From positions 124,001-188,000 of the forward strand of contig CBDBFA010000001.1 in the NCBI GenBank assembly GCA_965204545.1: DNA of 64,000 nt, in the 5' to 3' direction. The notes below the pieces were generated by a model. It was given only the letters and a program-made list of their open reading frames with translations, ran no database searches and was not told the origin of the DNA. The first letter of the stretch is position 1. The number at the start of each line of letters is the position of its first letter. A program made the translations under genes and the position numbers. This document shows positions 1 through 9,150 of this stretch, in pieces. Source of the stretch: JAABVD01 sp965204545. GTDB taxonomy: Bacteria; Verrucomicrobiota; Verrucomicrobiia; Opitutales; UBA2995.

Positions 1-1152
1 AACAATTTTAAAGGTATCATCGGCATTGAACTGCCTGCTGTCACCGAACTCGTTGAAACTGTAGATGACCCCATCGGCCAGTATGAGGGAGGATGAATGA
101 TTGCCCCCCACTTTCTCGCGCCAAATCATGGCTCCGCTCCCCGTATCCAAACACGTGGCCACCCCTCCGTCATCCACCATGTAGAGGCGATTGCCCCGAA
201 GCACCGGTGAACTGCGCCGGGAAACGTTTTTTATATAAATCCATTCCACGTGGGTGTCGGTCACGTTCCCGTGCCCGTCTGGCCGAACGGCCATGAGGTC
301 CGCCTTGGGATATCCGGTCGAGATATATACTTTCTCTCCGTCGAATACCGGCCGCGCCGCCGCGGAATGGCTCTCGAATTCCACAAACCATATTTCCTTC
401 CCACTGTCCGGATCATAGGAAAAACAGGCTTTGGCTCCGGCACTGATCAATTGGTCCTTGCCGTCGACCGTGATGACGATCGGAGTACTGAAACCTTTGC
501 GATGGTCACCACCCGCTTTTGGCATACCGTTCTCGAGGTCCCGGAAATTGGTGGAACGAGGCGTTTTCCAGACCGTTTCCCCGGTTGCCTTGTGGAGGGC
601 GATCACGAATTGTTGGTCGATCCCATCCAAAGTCAGGATCAACAGGTCCCGATAAAGTAAGGGGGAAGATGCCGCCCCCCGGTAGTGTCGGCAATTGATG
701 TCCCGGCGCGCCCAAACCACTTCCCCATTCTCCGGGTTGATACAGGCAGTACCGTAGGTGCCGTAATGCGCGTAGACGAACTCTCCATCCGTGACGGGAG
801 AGGGAGTGGCGTAGGTATTGATGCCGAATCCCCCCATGGGTTCCACCTCCTCGTTGGTGAAGACCAGTTCATCTTGCAGAATCTTTCCCGAGGCAAAATC
901 GACGGTGAGAAAATACATTTCTTTACCGTCCTCAGTCGCAGCGGTTAAGGCGAGCGTCTGGTCGAAGATAACCGGCGTAGAAATACCGTGATCGTGGAGG
1001 GCAATTTTCCAGGTGACGTTATCTGTCTCACTCCAGGTCCTGGGCAGATGGGCCTCCACCTGGCCGTTTTGTCCCGGACCGCGAAAGTCCGGCCAGTCTA
1101 CTTTGGCGGACAGGCCAATTCCCGTGAAAAGCAATGCAATAAAATATTTCAT
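1..1152 (-). CDS. PQQ-binding-like beta-propeller repeat protein, secreted, C-terminus cut off by window edge
   Basis: The frame is open from an ATG at 1152 down to base 1, giving 384 residues with no stop, so the C-terminus lies outside the window. The first 16 residues form a short hydrophobic export signal (MKYFIALLFTGIGLSA), followed by the WPDFRGPGQNG start typical of planctomycete and verrucomicrobial PQQ-like (quinoprotein-type) beta-propellers. Recurrent blade motifs are visible: PENGEVVWARR, KATGETVWK, DPDSGKEIWF and DTGSGAMIW, each an aromatic-tipped strand. Such proteins are usually periplasmic or secreted; many bind no PQQ, and this one gives no catalytic signature, so the role is unknown. 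It is divergent from the sulfatase downstream, across an intergenic space filled with repeats. Confidence 0.85.
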   Translation of the reverse strand, partial: MKYFIALLFTGIGLSAKVDWPDFRGPGQNGQVEAHLPRTWSETDNVTWKIALHDHGISTPVIFDQTLALTAATEDGKEMYFLTVDFASGKILQDELVFTNEEVEPMGGFGINTYATPSPVTDGEFVYAHYGTYGTACINPENGEVVWARRDINCRHYRGAASSPLLYRDLLILTLDGIDQQFVIALHKATGETVWKTPRSTNFRDLENGMPKAGGDHRKGFSTPIVITVDGKDQLISAGAKACFSYDPDSGKEIWFVEFESHSAAARPVFDGEKVYISTGYPKADLMAVRPDGHGNVTDTHVEWIYIKNVSRRSSPVLRGNRLYMVDDGGVATCLDTGSGAMIWREKVGGNHSSSLILADGVIYSFNEFGDSRQFNADDTFKIV

Positions 1153-1428
1153 ATGAACCACATAATACCTCAGTACACCGGCTTCTTTTCAACCCTGTTT
1201 CACCTATAAAACATGGATGCACAGGATGTACATGATTTGGATAATCCGTGGTTTCTCCCCTATTCCAAATTCGCGCGCCCTGGCGCGCCTCTCTCCCTCT
1301 TTGCGCTTCTTTGCGAGCTTTGCGAGAGTCATCTTATCGACTCTTATCCGTGCTCATCCGTGTAATCCGTGGTTTTCACCTCAAAAAATGGATTTGCGCA
1401 CAGCCATCGGCGGGTAAAAATGGAGGTT
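1153..1428. repeat. Intergenic block of short repeated words upstream of the first sulfatase
   Basis: This spacer between divergent genes contains copies of the recurring intergenic words: a 'catggatgcacaggatgt' word near 1212-1230, 'aatccgtggttt' near 1242 and 1364-1376, a 'tttgcgagctttgcgagag' word near 1311-1329, and 'atccgtgctcatccgtgt' near 1346-1363. The same words in similar order recur at 14.3-14.5 kb. No clear promoter could be picked out. Confidence 0.6.
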
Positions 1429-2841
1429 ATGAAACTTAAAAACTGGATACTCTACCCCGCCTGCGCCTTTTTCCTGAGTTTGGCCCTGAACGGAGCCGAC
1501 CGGAAGCCCAACATCATTTTGATTATGGCCGATGATGCCGGTTGGGAATGTTTCGGCAGTTACGGCGCCGTCGATTACCAGACCCCCCGCCTCGACCAAC
1601 TGGCCGCCGAGGGCTTGCGTTTCGATCATTGTTACTCTACCCCGCTCTGCACCCCTTCCCGGGTCAAAATAATGACCGGGCAATACAATTTCCGCAACTA
1701 CACCCATTTCGGCTACCTGAATCCACGCGATAAAACCTTCGGCCACCTGTTGCAGGAAAATGGATACCGGACGGCCATTGCCGGAAAGTGGCAACTGAAT
1801 GGTCTCTATGATCAACACCCCGGCCATCTGGACAAGACCAGGCCGCTCAAAGCGGGATTCCACGAGTCGCTTCTCTGGCAGGTGACCAAGGGCAAGGCGA
1901 AACGGGATGGAGGCGGTGAGCGCTATTGGAATGCCCCTTTGGAACACAACGGGGTAACCATTTCCAGCCAGACCAATCATGGAAAATATGGCCCCGACTT
2001 GTTTACCGATTTTATCTGCGATTTTATGGAGCGCAATCGCCGGAACCCGTTCTTCGTCTATTATCCGATGGTATTGGTGCACGATGTCTTCATCCCTACT
2101 CCGGATTCCATCGGGGACATGTCATTGGAGGAGGCCCAGGTCATGCCCAAAGAACCTCACCTGAGAAAGAAGCACTTCGTGGCCATGGTGAATTACATGG
2201 ACAAACTCATTGGAAAGATCGCCGACAAAGTGGATGATCTCGGTCTGGCCCGGGACACGTTAATTCTTTTCACCGCGGACAATGGAACCGATAGGAAAAT
2301 CACCTCCAATTGGAGTGGTTTGGAAATTCCAGGGGGCAAGGGAGGCGCCACTGATCTGGGCACCCACGTTCCCCTCATCGCCTATTGGAAAGGGCATACT
2401 CCTGGAGGAGCCGTGTGCGAAGATTTGATCGACTTTACCGACTTCTACCCTACCCTGGCGGAAGCGGCGGGGATCGAGTTGGACGTGGGTGATCCCGTTG
2501 ACGGAATCAGTTTCCTTCCCCAGCTCAATGGGAAGGTGGGCAACCCCCGAGAGTGGCAATTGAACCATTACCAACCGTATTGGGGCCCCGAACCGGACCA
2601 GTATGCCCGAACCAAACGCTATAAATTGTACCGGGACGGTCGGTTCTTCGATGTGAGCGAGGACCTGTTTGAGAAGAACGACCTCGCCCATGCCACTGAC
2701 AAGCGAGCCCTGCCAGCCAAGCACAAACTGCGCGCCCTGTTGGATCTGATCCCCCCGGTAGTTCCAGGTAAGGGTAACGTGGAAACCACCCATCGCCCCG
2801 TATACCCCGGCATCCGAAACCTGCTTTCAGAATCAAATTAA
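1429..2841 (+). CDS. Secreted type I sulfatase (alkaline phosphatase superfamily)
   Basis: A 470-residue arylsulfatase-type enzyme predicted to hydrolyse sulfate esters, probably on polysaccharide. The signature CTPSR lies at residues 74-78, with Cys74 as the residue converted to formylglycine, and IMADD at 33-36 provides metal-binding aspartates; GKWQL and TADNGTD are further sulfatase landmarks. An N-terminal signal peptide (about residues 1-22, ending NGA) places it in the periplasm or outside. The frame stays open upstream to a GTG at 1369, but that part is translated repeat; an ATG at 1420 is the other option. I chose 1429 because it opens directly on the signal peptide, although the GGAGG at 1422 is only 2 nt away. 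No sulfatase-maturing enzyme is in the window. Substrate is unknown; the adjacent TonB receptor suggests a shared polysaccharide target. Confidence 0.9.
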   Translation: MKLKNWILYPACAFFLSLALNGADRKPNIILIMADDAGWECFGSYGAVDYQTPRLDQLAAEGLRFDHCYSTPLCTPSRVKIMTGQYNFRNYTHFGYLNPRDKTFGHLLQENGYRTAIAGKWQLNGLYDQHPGHLDKTRPLKAGFHESLLWQVTKGKAKRDGGGERYWNAPLEHNGVTISSQTNHGKYGPDLFTDFICDFMERNRRNPFFVYYPMVLVHDVFIPTPDSIGDMSLEEAQVMPKEPHLRKKHFVAMVNYMDKLIGKIADKVDDLGLARDTLILFTADNGTDRKITSNWSGLEIPGGKGGATDLGTHVPLIAYWKGHTPGGAVCEDLIDFTDFYPTLAEAAGIELDVGDPVDGISFLPQLNGKVGNPREWQLNHYQPYWGPEPDQYARTKRYKLYRDGRFFDVSEDLFEKNDLAHATDKRALPAKHKLRALLDLIPPVVPGKGNVETTHRPVYPGIRNLLSESN

Positions 2842-2925
2842 ACGGGTTAACCACAGAGGACACAGAGAGGGAAGAAAAGGAAGAAGGAAGAAGGAAGAAG
2901 GCTAAAGGTTAAAGGTGCTGAAATT

Positions 2926-2965
2926 AATCGTGATCATGATCGTGATCTTGATCGTGATCGATTGA
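2926..2965. repeat. Clustered GATC sites at roughly 6-bp spacing
   Basis: Five GATC tetranucleotides occur within about 35 bases, alternating with gt, at and tt. A smaller related stretch (two GATC with acg spacers) lies near 31975-31998. This could be another low-complexity word or a methylation-sensitive site; nothing in the sequence decides between them. Confidence 0.5.
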
Positions 2966-3249
2966 GTATAAAGAAGAAGGGATCTCGCCAAGCTCGCCAA
3001 GGGCGCCAAGAGTTTAAGGAGGTGGGACATTCCTGCCTGCCACGCCGGAAGGCGGGTCCCCCACCGCGACGTAGACCTCTGGCCAAGGCGAGTTCCCCAC
3101 CCCCTGACGGCGTGACTTTAAGCTGTAGGAGTAGCTTTACGCCGCGATTGCCGGAGACTCGAATCTGCGGTCATCTGCGACATCTGCGGTTAACTTTAAG
3201 ACATTCAGCCTTGACTCTGCTACCTTCTCGGCCTCTCACAGCTAATAAT

Positions 3250-3305
3250 CCCTTTGTCCCTTTGTCCCTTTGTCCCTTTGTCCCTTTGTCCCTCTGTCCC
3301 TTTGT
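3250..3305. repeat. 8-bp tandem repeat, seven units of ccctttgt
   Basis: Seven head-to-tail copies of ccctttgt, with one unit reading ccctctgt. It is the reverse-complement relative of the cacaaagg runs at 6747, 14144 and 15227. On its left it abuts 'taataat', so in reverse complement it reads 'acaaagggattat', a junction shared with the runs at 6.7 and 14.1 kb. Confidence 0.9.
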
Positions 3306-3508
3306 GCCCCCGGGCGCTTTCTCTCAATTCCTAATTCCTAATTCCTCATTCCTAATTCCTAATTGGCGCCCAAGGGCGCCCCTCATCCGTGGTCAAAAAA
3401 ATGTTTGCATTATCTTTCCAACTTTTGTGGATTCTCTGGCTCGCTAGCATGAATTAACCCCGCCGACTGGCAGGCTTGCACTCCATCTAAACTACTACAA
3501 ATCCAATT

Positions 3509-6500
3509 ATGAAAAGGTCATTTCTATTCGCATTGTCGCTTATCTTGAGCATCCCCGTTGCTTCCCTGTCGGCCCAGACGGAAACGGAGGACGAGGACGA
3601 AGACGTTTTCGTTCTCAACCCCTTCGAGGTAGATGAATCGGAGGACTTGGGTTACACCGCCACCAACACCCTTTCCGGGACCCGTTTCAACACCAGCCTC
3701 AGGGATACCGCCGCCTCGGTTTCGGTTTGGACCGAGGAATTCCTGGATGACACTGGTCTGACCGAAATCGATGAACTGATCGACTATTCCCTCAGCACGG
3801 TTTTAGACACCAACGATCAGGATGGCGCCGGCGGAAATTTCAACGTATTCACCAACGCTACCGCCGTGACCCAGAGAATTCGCACCAGGGGTATCGAGTC
3901 CACTCGAGCCATCGACTACTTTAAGTCCATCATTCCGGACGATTCCTATAAAATTGCCCGCTACGATGACTCCCGCGGCCCCAACGGAGTACTCTTTGGC
4001 GTAAGCAATGCAGGAGGGATCATCAATCAGAGTTCTTTGGTTGCCAACACCTACCAGGACAGTGGGCGTTTCCGTTACAGCACCGGCACCTCCAGCCGGG
4101 ACCGGGCCGAGTTTCGCTTAAATAAAGTCCTGATTGAGGATAAACTGGCCGTCGTTTTTGCTGGTCTGAACCAGGACAATAGTTTTTGGCGAGATTGGGT
4201 CAGCCAGGACAAGGAACGAGTCTATGCCGCCCTGACCTATAGACCTAATGATAGATTAACCCTGCGCGCCAATTTTGAAGATGGTTGGGAGCACCGCACC
4301 TCTGTTCAACAAAGCCCCGTTACAGATAGGGGATTACCCTGGTACGATTACTCCCTGGTAACCCCCCTGGAAGACATTACCTTCAGTCCTTTCAGGGGCA
4401 ATGGGGCCGGCGCCCGAGTTACCAATGCCACTCGCGCCGTCGGTGTGACCGGACGAGATGGAAATCCCCGTGGGTTTTCCGGAACCGGGGCTAATCGCTT
4501 CACCTATATCGAAAATGACGGGACCTTTCATAATCTCGCCGGCAACTTTGTCACTGATGGCTATAGGCATTTGCAAGTCGTTCCCGTCGACGGTTCCCCA
4601 GGTATTCCAGAAGGTTCGACACCCAGTCCTCCTCGCCCTTATCGCGTCAATGACCAGAGCATCCTCCCCTATCACTACAATCCAGGCGGACCGGATTTTT
4701 ACCGGGAGACCGATTTCAGTCTTTACTCGTTTTTCGCGGATTTTCAGATAACCGACAACTGGTTTTTAAACCTTCAATTCGGAAACCAGGAATCCGATAT
4801 CGACGTGCCCCAAATCCAGGGTTCGCGGCCCGAGCTTCGTTGGGATCCCAACACCGAGCAGAATGCTGTCCAGCGCAATGCTCCTCCCAATCCCTGGGTG
4901 GGCCGTCCCTATTTTGACGGCGACTACCGGCGTGACAAAAACATCTCCACCTACAACGAACTCCGGGCATCCACCTCCTACAACCTGGAAACGGATAAAT
5001 TCGGAATTCACCGTTTTGCCGTGGCCACCTCCCGGGTGGATGAAACGCAAAGACGGGGCAACACCTGGTTGGCCCTGGGGGGAAACCCAGATGGCGCGGG
5101 AAGTTATTTGGATTTCTATGGCAATACTTACTCCCGGGCCAATTACCTGCATGCGGATAATCGCGTCACCATTCGCAATTATTTCGATTGGGAGGACCGT
5201 TCTACCTGGAGGGCCGGAACCTGGAGAAGCCTTCCTGAAACGGTAAGTACCGATCGCTGGACGCCGGGTGTCATGACCGAATATCCGCTTGTTTGGGCTG
5301 AATCTGTTCCCGGTAACATCAACTACCTGATCGAACAAGTGACTGATTCCAACATGGCCGTTTCCCAAAGCTTCTTTTTTGACAACAAGCTGGTTGTCAC
5401 CCTCGGTTGGCGCAATGATCAGGTTGTAATCGATCGGGCTGGACATTACCGAGATCCTGATATCGGTTGGATTCCCGATCTGGATATCACCCCTGAGACA
5501 ACCTCCACGGAAGATATTATTCCCCCACCTCCCCAAACCGATTTCGATGGCACGGTTCGGACTGTGGGGGCGGTTTACCACCTTACCGATAATTTTTCAC
5601 TGGTTGCCAATACCGCCAGTAATATCGGTATACCCGATTTCCGCCGCACCGTTTATCCCGAAGGTGCTACTTCTCCTCCACCCCAAGGGGATGGCAGCGA
5701 TTTTGGGATCGATTTCTCCACTTTCAAAAACCGCATAACCGGTCGAATCGTCTATTATGAAACCGAATCGATTCAAGAGGTTGTCGGCGGAAATAATGCG
5801 GCCGTGAATGCGGAGAGATTATATGAATCTCTGCTTAACGCTTTCGAAGACAGCGGCAATGACGCGGCATTAAATGATCTCCTAAGCCGTAGAGCCGAAT
5901 TGAGGCCGGAAGTCAATGGACGTTTCCGCGATAATGTTGGCAGTGGCTACGAATTCACGTTAAACGCCAATATCACGGACCGTTGGCGACTGAGGCTCAA
6001 CGCCAGGAAGGCAGACCGGATCGTCAGCAATAGCTATGGTAAAGCCATAGCCTTTTTGGGCCTGACGAAAGGGGATGACGGTTTTCTTGTTCAAGGCGTC
6101 ACCCAGGGCGGTTTAATCCCCGACCCTGAGGATCCCGAATCTACCATCATTACCTACAATATCGATCCTTCAGCCTATACCGATGACGGCGTTGTCGCTA
6201 AACTATTGGCTTATGAAGACCAGTTGGGAGAGGGGCAAACCTTTGATACCATTACCAATGAAGGCGACGTGAGTTTTGCCCGAGCCCTCTGGGCAATGGT
6301 AGACGCGCCTAATAACACCATTGAACAATCCGAGAAACGCTGGGGTTTGCGCCCTTACCGCTTAAATGTCTTCACCGGCTACGATTTCACCGGCTCCCTC
6401 AGAGGATGGTCGATAGGCGGTGGATACCGCTGGCAATCCGCCAACATCATAGGGGAAGAAGATGGCGTGGAATTCGAGGGCGAACCCCGTGAGGATGCTG

Positions 6501-6733
6501 ATTTTTACATACGCTACCGCACGGCCAGGGGTGATAAATTCTTCGGCGACGGCCGTTGGACCTTCCAAATGAATGTCAGCAACGCGCTGGACAATCGGAA
6601 AATCATACCCAGCCGCCTCGCCATCGACGGCAATCTGGATTACCGGGTTCCGGGAGGACGAGGCCCGGCCTATGCCCGTTTTGATTTCCCTACACCCCGG
6701 GCCTTCCGCTTTACCGTCACTTACGATTTCTAA
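3509..6733 (+). CDS. TonB-dependent outer-membrane receptor, very large verrucomicrobial type
   Basis: A 1074-residue protein with a signal peptide (about residues 1-22, ending SLSA), a strongly acidic stretch at about 24-33, then NPFEVDE, which resembles the TonB-box-like N-terminus usual in Opitutae receptors. A plug domain follows: TRFNTSLRDTAASVSVWT, RIRTRGIES, and DDSRGPNGVLFGVSNAGGI, the last being the classic plug RGPNGvLyG loop. The remainder is a beta-barrel rich in aromatic strands, and the chain ends in FRFTVTYDF, whose terminal Phe is the expected outer-membrane insertion signal. It would import a large ligand by TonB energy; no TonB/ExbBD or SusD-like partner is in the window. 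Its position after a sulfatase suggests uptake of desulfated oligosaccharide, but the ligand is not readable from sequence. Confidence 0.92.
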   Translation: MKRSFLFALSLILSIPVASLSAQTETEDEDEDVFVLNPFEVDESEDLGYTATNTLSGTRFNTSLRDTAASVSVWTEEFLDDTGLTEIDELIDYSLSTVLDTNDQDGAGGNFNVFTNATAVTQRIRTRGIESTRAIDYFKSIIPDDSYKIARYDDSRGPNGVLFGVSNAGGIINQSSLVANTYQDSGRFRYSTGTSSRDRAEFRLNKVLIEDKLAVVFAGLNQDNSFWRDWVSQDKERVYAALTYRPNDRLTLRANFEDGWEHRTSVQQSPVTDRGLPWYDYSLVTPLEDITFSPFRGNGAGARVTNATRAVGVTGRDGNPRGFSGTGANRFTYIENDGTFHNLAGNFVTDGYRHLQVVPVDGSPGIPEGSTPSPPRPYRVNDQSILPYHYNPGGPDFYRETDFSLYSFFADFQITDNWFLNLQFGNQESDIDVPQIQGSRPELRWDPNTEQNAVQRNAPPNPWVGRPYFDGDYRRDKNISTYNELRASTSYNLETDKFGIHRFAVATSRVDETQRRGNTWLALGGNPDGAGSYLDFYGNTYSRANYLHADNRVTIRNYFDWEDRSTWRAGTWRSLPETVSTDRWTPGVMTEYPLVWAESVPGNINYLIEQVTDSNMAVSQSFFFDNKLVVTLGWRNDQVVIDRAGHYRDPDIGWIPDLDITPETTSTEDIIPPPPQTDFDGTVRTVGAVYHLTDNFSLVANTASNIGIPDFRRTVYPEGATSPPPQGDGSDFGIDFSTFKNRITGRIVYYETESIQEVVGGNNAAVNAERLYESLLNAFEDSGNDAALNDLLSRRAELRPEVNGRFRDNVGSGYEFTLNANITDRWRLRLNARKADRIVSNSYGKAIAFLGLTKGDDGFLVQGVTQGGLIPDPEDPESTIITYNIDPSAYTDDGVVAKLLAYEDQLGEGQTFDTITNEGDVSFARALWAMVDAPNNTIEQSEKRWGLRPYRLNVFTGYDFTGSLRGWSIGGGYRWQSANIIGEEDGVEFEGEPREDADFYIRYRTARGDKFFGDGRWTFQMNVSNALDNRKIIPSRLAIDGNLDYRVPGGRGPAYARFDFPTPRAFRFTVTYDF

Positions 6734-7070
6734 TTGATTTCAAAGGCACAAAGGCACAAAGGCACAAAGGCACAAAGGGATTATAGCTCTGGGAGACGGA
6801 GAAGTTAGGAGAGTCAAGGCTGGATTTCACTAGGTTAACTGCTTAAGCCGTAGCCTCAAGGCGTAGCTGGATCTGTGGTCAATCCTCTTCGAGCCCCTTC
6901 GTGTCTTTCGTGGATCCAATCCCATATAGCCTTCAGCCTTTCCTCCCCCTCTCCTCGACTTAGCGTCCTTAGCGAGCTTGGCGAGAGTCTCTTCATTTTT
7001 ACTTTTCCCGTAACCACTCCCCTGCCCTATCCGTTATCGGTGTATTCCAACCCTGAATAATAAATTTCAA
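6734..7070. repeat. 337-bp spacer with cacaaagg run and recurring intergenic words
   Basis: Contains four units of cacaaagg at 6747-6778 followed by 'gattat', then 'gccgtagcctcaaggcgtagc', 'gatctgtggtcaatcc', and a 'gcgtccttagcgagcttggcgagagtctc' word near 6964-6993. No gene, RNA or convincing promoter was seen. Confidence 0.65.
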
Positions 7071-7934
7071 ATGAAATCAGCACTTCAGACTCCGTTATTC
7101 CTCATCCTTCTCTCCGCCCTGTTCTTTGCCACCGAGGCTTTCGGCGCCAAGCCCAACCGGGTCGCGGTGAAGGCCAAAGCTTCGCCAGAATACATCAAAG
7201 ACCGCGCTGGGGACCCATCCAAGAAAATCCAGACTTACCACGTGTTAAAAGGGAAGTACTTCGGAGGCAACACCGATGACCCAAGCATGGAAGCGGTCAC
7301 CTTTTTGGAAATAGCCGAGAATATGGCGGCCAATTTGCGCAGACAAAATTTTATCACCGAGACCGATCCGGAAAAAGGTGATCTGCTCATCATGGTTCAC
7401 TATGGGGCAACCGATTACGATGCCGACTATATGGAATTGATGGGGGTAGATTCCCTGGATGATTTGGGATTCGGCTCCGGAACCGATACCTCGGAAATGG
7501 ACGAATTTGAAGCCGAAGAAGCTTTTGCAGCCGATTTCGCTGCAATGCGGGCTTTCAATGAAGGCGGCCAAATGTCCATGCTCTTCAAATCAAAATTGCT
7601 CGGCCTGGAAGAGATGTTCGACGACAGGGCGACCGACCAGGATGTCTATGAATTCAGAGATATGGTCAGTGAGGAGCGTTATTTCGTCTTTCTGGTGGCC
7701 TTCGATCTTCCCGCCTATAGGAAAGGGGAAAAGAAGGTAATGTGGACCACACGTTACAGCATGCGAGCCATTGGACAGTCCTTTGACGTGGCCATCGGGG
7801 AGTTGAATTTCGTGGCCGGCAATTTCTTCGGCAAGAACCTGGACGGCCTGTATTCAAGACGGGCCACGGACGACTCCGAAGTAAGGATCGGGGAAATAGA
7901 AGTCCTCGGCCAGGAAGAGGAAGAAACCGATTAG
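7071..7934 (+). CDS. Exported protein of unknown function, paralogue 1 of 4
   Basis: A 287-residue protein that I do not recognise as a named family. It opens with a clear signal peptide (to about residue 25, ATEAFGA), then KPNRVAVKAKA, the conserved opening of the four tandem paralogues here. Other shared blocks are IQTYHVLKGKYFGGN, GDLLIMVHYGA, ERYFVFLVAFDLP, KKVMWTTRYSMRAIGQS and GLYSRRATDD near the C-terminus. This copy is the most divergent: it has an acidic insert (about residues 135-160) and lacks the EEDPAAG version of the loop. A similar layout (an exposed DLLhhhHhG strand) exists in Opitutae proteins I remember only as uncharacterised, and faintly recalls DUF4136 lipoproteins, but no lipobox Cys is present. 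Likely periplasmic; function unknown. Confidence 0.85.
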   Translation: MKSALQTPLFLILLSALFFATEAFGAKPNRVAVKAKASPEYIKDRAGDPSKKIQTYHVLKGKYFGGNTDDPSMEAVTFLEIAENMAANLRRQNFITETDPEKGDLLIMVHYGATDYDADYMELMGVDSLDDLGFGSGTDTSEMDEFEAEEAFAADFAAMRAFNEGGQMSMLFKSKLLGLEEMFDDRATDQDVYEFRDMVSEERYFVFLVAFDLPAYRKGEKKVMWTTRYSMRAIGQSFDVAIGELNFVAGNFFGKNLDGLYSRRATDDSEVRIGEIEVLGQEEEETD

Positions 7935-7990
7935 ACCGGGAGAAAAAGCACAAGGGCACAGAGACTCTCGCAAAGAGCGCAAAGTAACGC

Positions 7991-8083
7991 CAAGAAAAGG
8001 GAACCACAAAAAGCACAAAAAACTCAAAAAAAGTGGCGAAGCCGCCCTAACGGAGCGGGGATATGTTTGCCTACAGAAACAGG
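7991..8083 (+). repeat. About 93-bp direct repeat, copy A, downstream of paralogue 1
   Basis: Runs from 'caagaaaagggaaccacaaa' through 'gcgaagccgccctaacggagc' to 'cctacagaaacagg'. A near-identical copy lies at 11801-11894 after paralogue 4. Both sit the same way round just after a member of the paralogue family, so the repeat appears to have been copied along with a gene. The spacer 7935-8235 also holds 'ctctcgcaaagagcgcaaag' and 'gcgcctcttggcgagctttg' words. Confidence 0.85.
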
Positions 8084-8235
8084 TTTCTGGATTCTGGTAG
8101 CTTGAAAGTGGCTTTTTTATTTAACCTTCTTCCTTTGCGCCTCTTGGCGAGCTTTGCGAGAGGAAAACCAGTAGCAGGAATTGACTCTGGGCCTGAGCAA
8201 GGTAAAGTTTGACTAGGTCAGGTAAAGGTTTCATC

Positions 8236-9150
8236 ATGAAGTTTGTTGCAATGCATCCGGCCACTTTGACGCGATTTATCCTCGCCTTCCTCATCCTGCT
8301 GTTGGGGAGCGGGTTTCTAATTCCTAAAAAAGCCAATCGGGTGGCGGTGCGGGCGGAAGCCAGGAAGGAATACACCTTGCTCCGGACCCATGACGAAGCC
8401 AGCAAGACCCAGACCTACCATCTGATAAAGGGAAGGTTTTTCGGCGGCAATGTGGCGGACCCCAGCCTGGAGGAGACGACCTTCCAGGAAGCCGCCGAGC
8501 ACATCGCCCTCAACTTGAGAAGGCAGAAATACTTTCCTGAGGAAGATCCCGCCGCGGGCGATTTACTCATCATGGTTCACTACGGAGCATCCATCTTCGT
8601 TGATAATTCCAGAAGAGATGAAGACCGCGGGATTTATGATGATTTCTGGTTTTATGGTAAATTTGACCTGGACGATTATTTTCCTCCCGTTCACACGGCT
8701 TTGGGAGAAATCTATGAGTATAACCTTTCCAGGAACGCCATTCCCGAGTTTTACGGCTTTGTTTTGCCTAGCGAACGGGGTTATGTGCAAGCGGCCTATG
8801 TCAGAGCTAAAATGCTGGGAATGGACGATATATTCAATAAGGGTGTGCACTCCTACGAGGCCTGGATTCAAAGGGGGTTAGCCGCCGAAGGACGTTACCT
8901 CTTTATTTTGACCGCTTTCGATCTTCCGTTGCTGAGGCAAGGTGAGAAGAAGATTCTCTGGACCACCCGTTACAGCATCCGCGCCATCGGCCAGTCCTAC
9001 GCGCAGGCAATTAAGGAATTGAATATCGTGGCTGGTTACTTTTTTGGGAAAAACCTGAAGGGATTGATCTCCAGGCGAGCCACGGACGATTCCCTGGTTG
9101 AGTTTGGCGAAATCGAGGTTCTCGACCAAGAAGACAAAGAAACATACTAG
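8236..9150 (+). CDS. Exported protein of unknown function, paralogue 2 of 4
   Basis: A 304-residue member of the tandem family. The frame is open back to a TTG at 8209, but the ATG at 8236 (MKFVAMHPATLTRF) begins just before a hydrophobic segment (FILAFLILLLGSGF) and is preceded by a purine-rich 'aggtaaagg', so I prefer it. The mature part starts PKKANRVAVRAEARKEY and continues with KTQTYHLIKGRFFGGN, LNLRRQKYFPEED, GDLLIMVHYGAS, YVRAKMLGMDDIF, RYLFILTAFDLPLLRQGEKK and ISRRATDDSLVEFGEIEVL. The hydrophobic stretch could be an uncleaved membrane anchor or a signal peptide. The region after the MVHYGAS block is Tyr/Asp-rich and differs most among copies. Function unknown. Confidence 0.85.
   Translation: MKFVAMHPATLTRFILAFLILLLGSGFLIPKKANRVAVRAEARKEYTLLRTHDEASKTQTYHLIKGRFFGGNVADPSLEETTFQEAAEHIALNLRRQKYFPEEDPAAGDLLIMVHYGASIFVDNSRRDEDRGIYDDFWFYGKFDLDDYFPPVHTALGEIYEYNLSRNAIPEFYGFVLPSERGYVQAAYVRAKMLGMDDIFNKGVHSYEAWIQRGLAAEGRYLFILTAFDLPLLRQGEKKILWTTRYSIRAIGQSYAQAIKELNIVAGYFFGKNLKGLISRRATDDSLVEFGEIEVLDQEDKETY

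Larger units (their letters stand above)
2842..3508. repeat. 667-bp spacer made of stacked short repeats before the TonB receptor
   Basis: Almost the whole spacer is repeated words. In order it holds an 'accacagaggacacagagag' word, a 7-bp 'ggaagaa' run near 2869-2900, a GATC-rich run at 2926-2965, 'gctcgccaagggcgccaag' words, a 'ggaggtgggacattcctg' motif also seen at 17.5 kb, a 'tgtaggagtagctttacgccgcgatt' REP-like half palindrome at 3122-3150, an 8-bp tandem at 3250-3305, 'aattcctaattcc' words near 3336-3364, and 'gcgcccaagggcgc'. The 161-residue reading frame across 2962-3447 is just translated repeats. A promoter for the receptor should lie after about 3390 but is not obvious. Confidence 0.7.

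Noticed and set aside
1381..2082. 233-residue minus-strand frame opposite the first sulfatase
   Set aside because: Antisense shadow without domain motifs.
2962..3447. 161-residue open frame upstream of the TonB receptor
   Set aside because: Its sequence is a translation of the 8-bp and 7-bp repeats (NPFVPLSLCPFVPLSLC, FLIPNSSFLIPN); no ribosome-binding site or protein-like composition.
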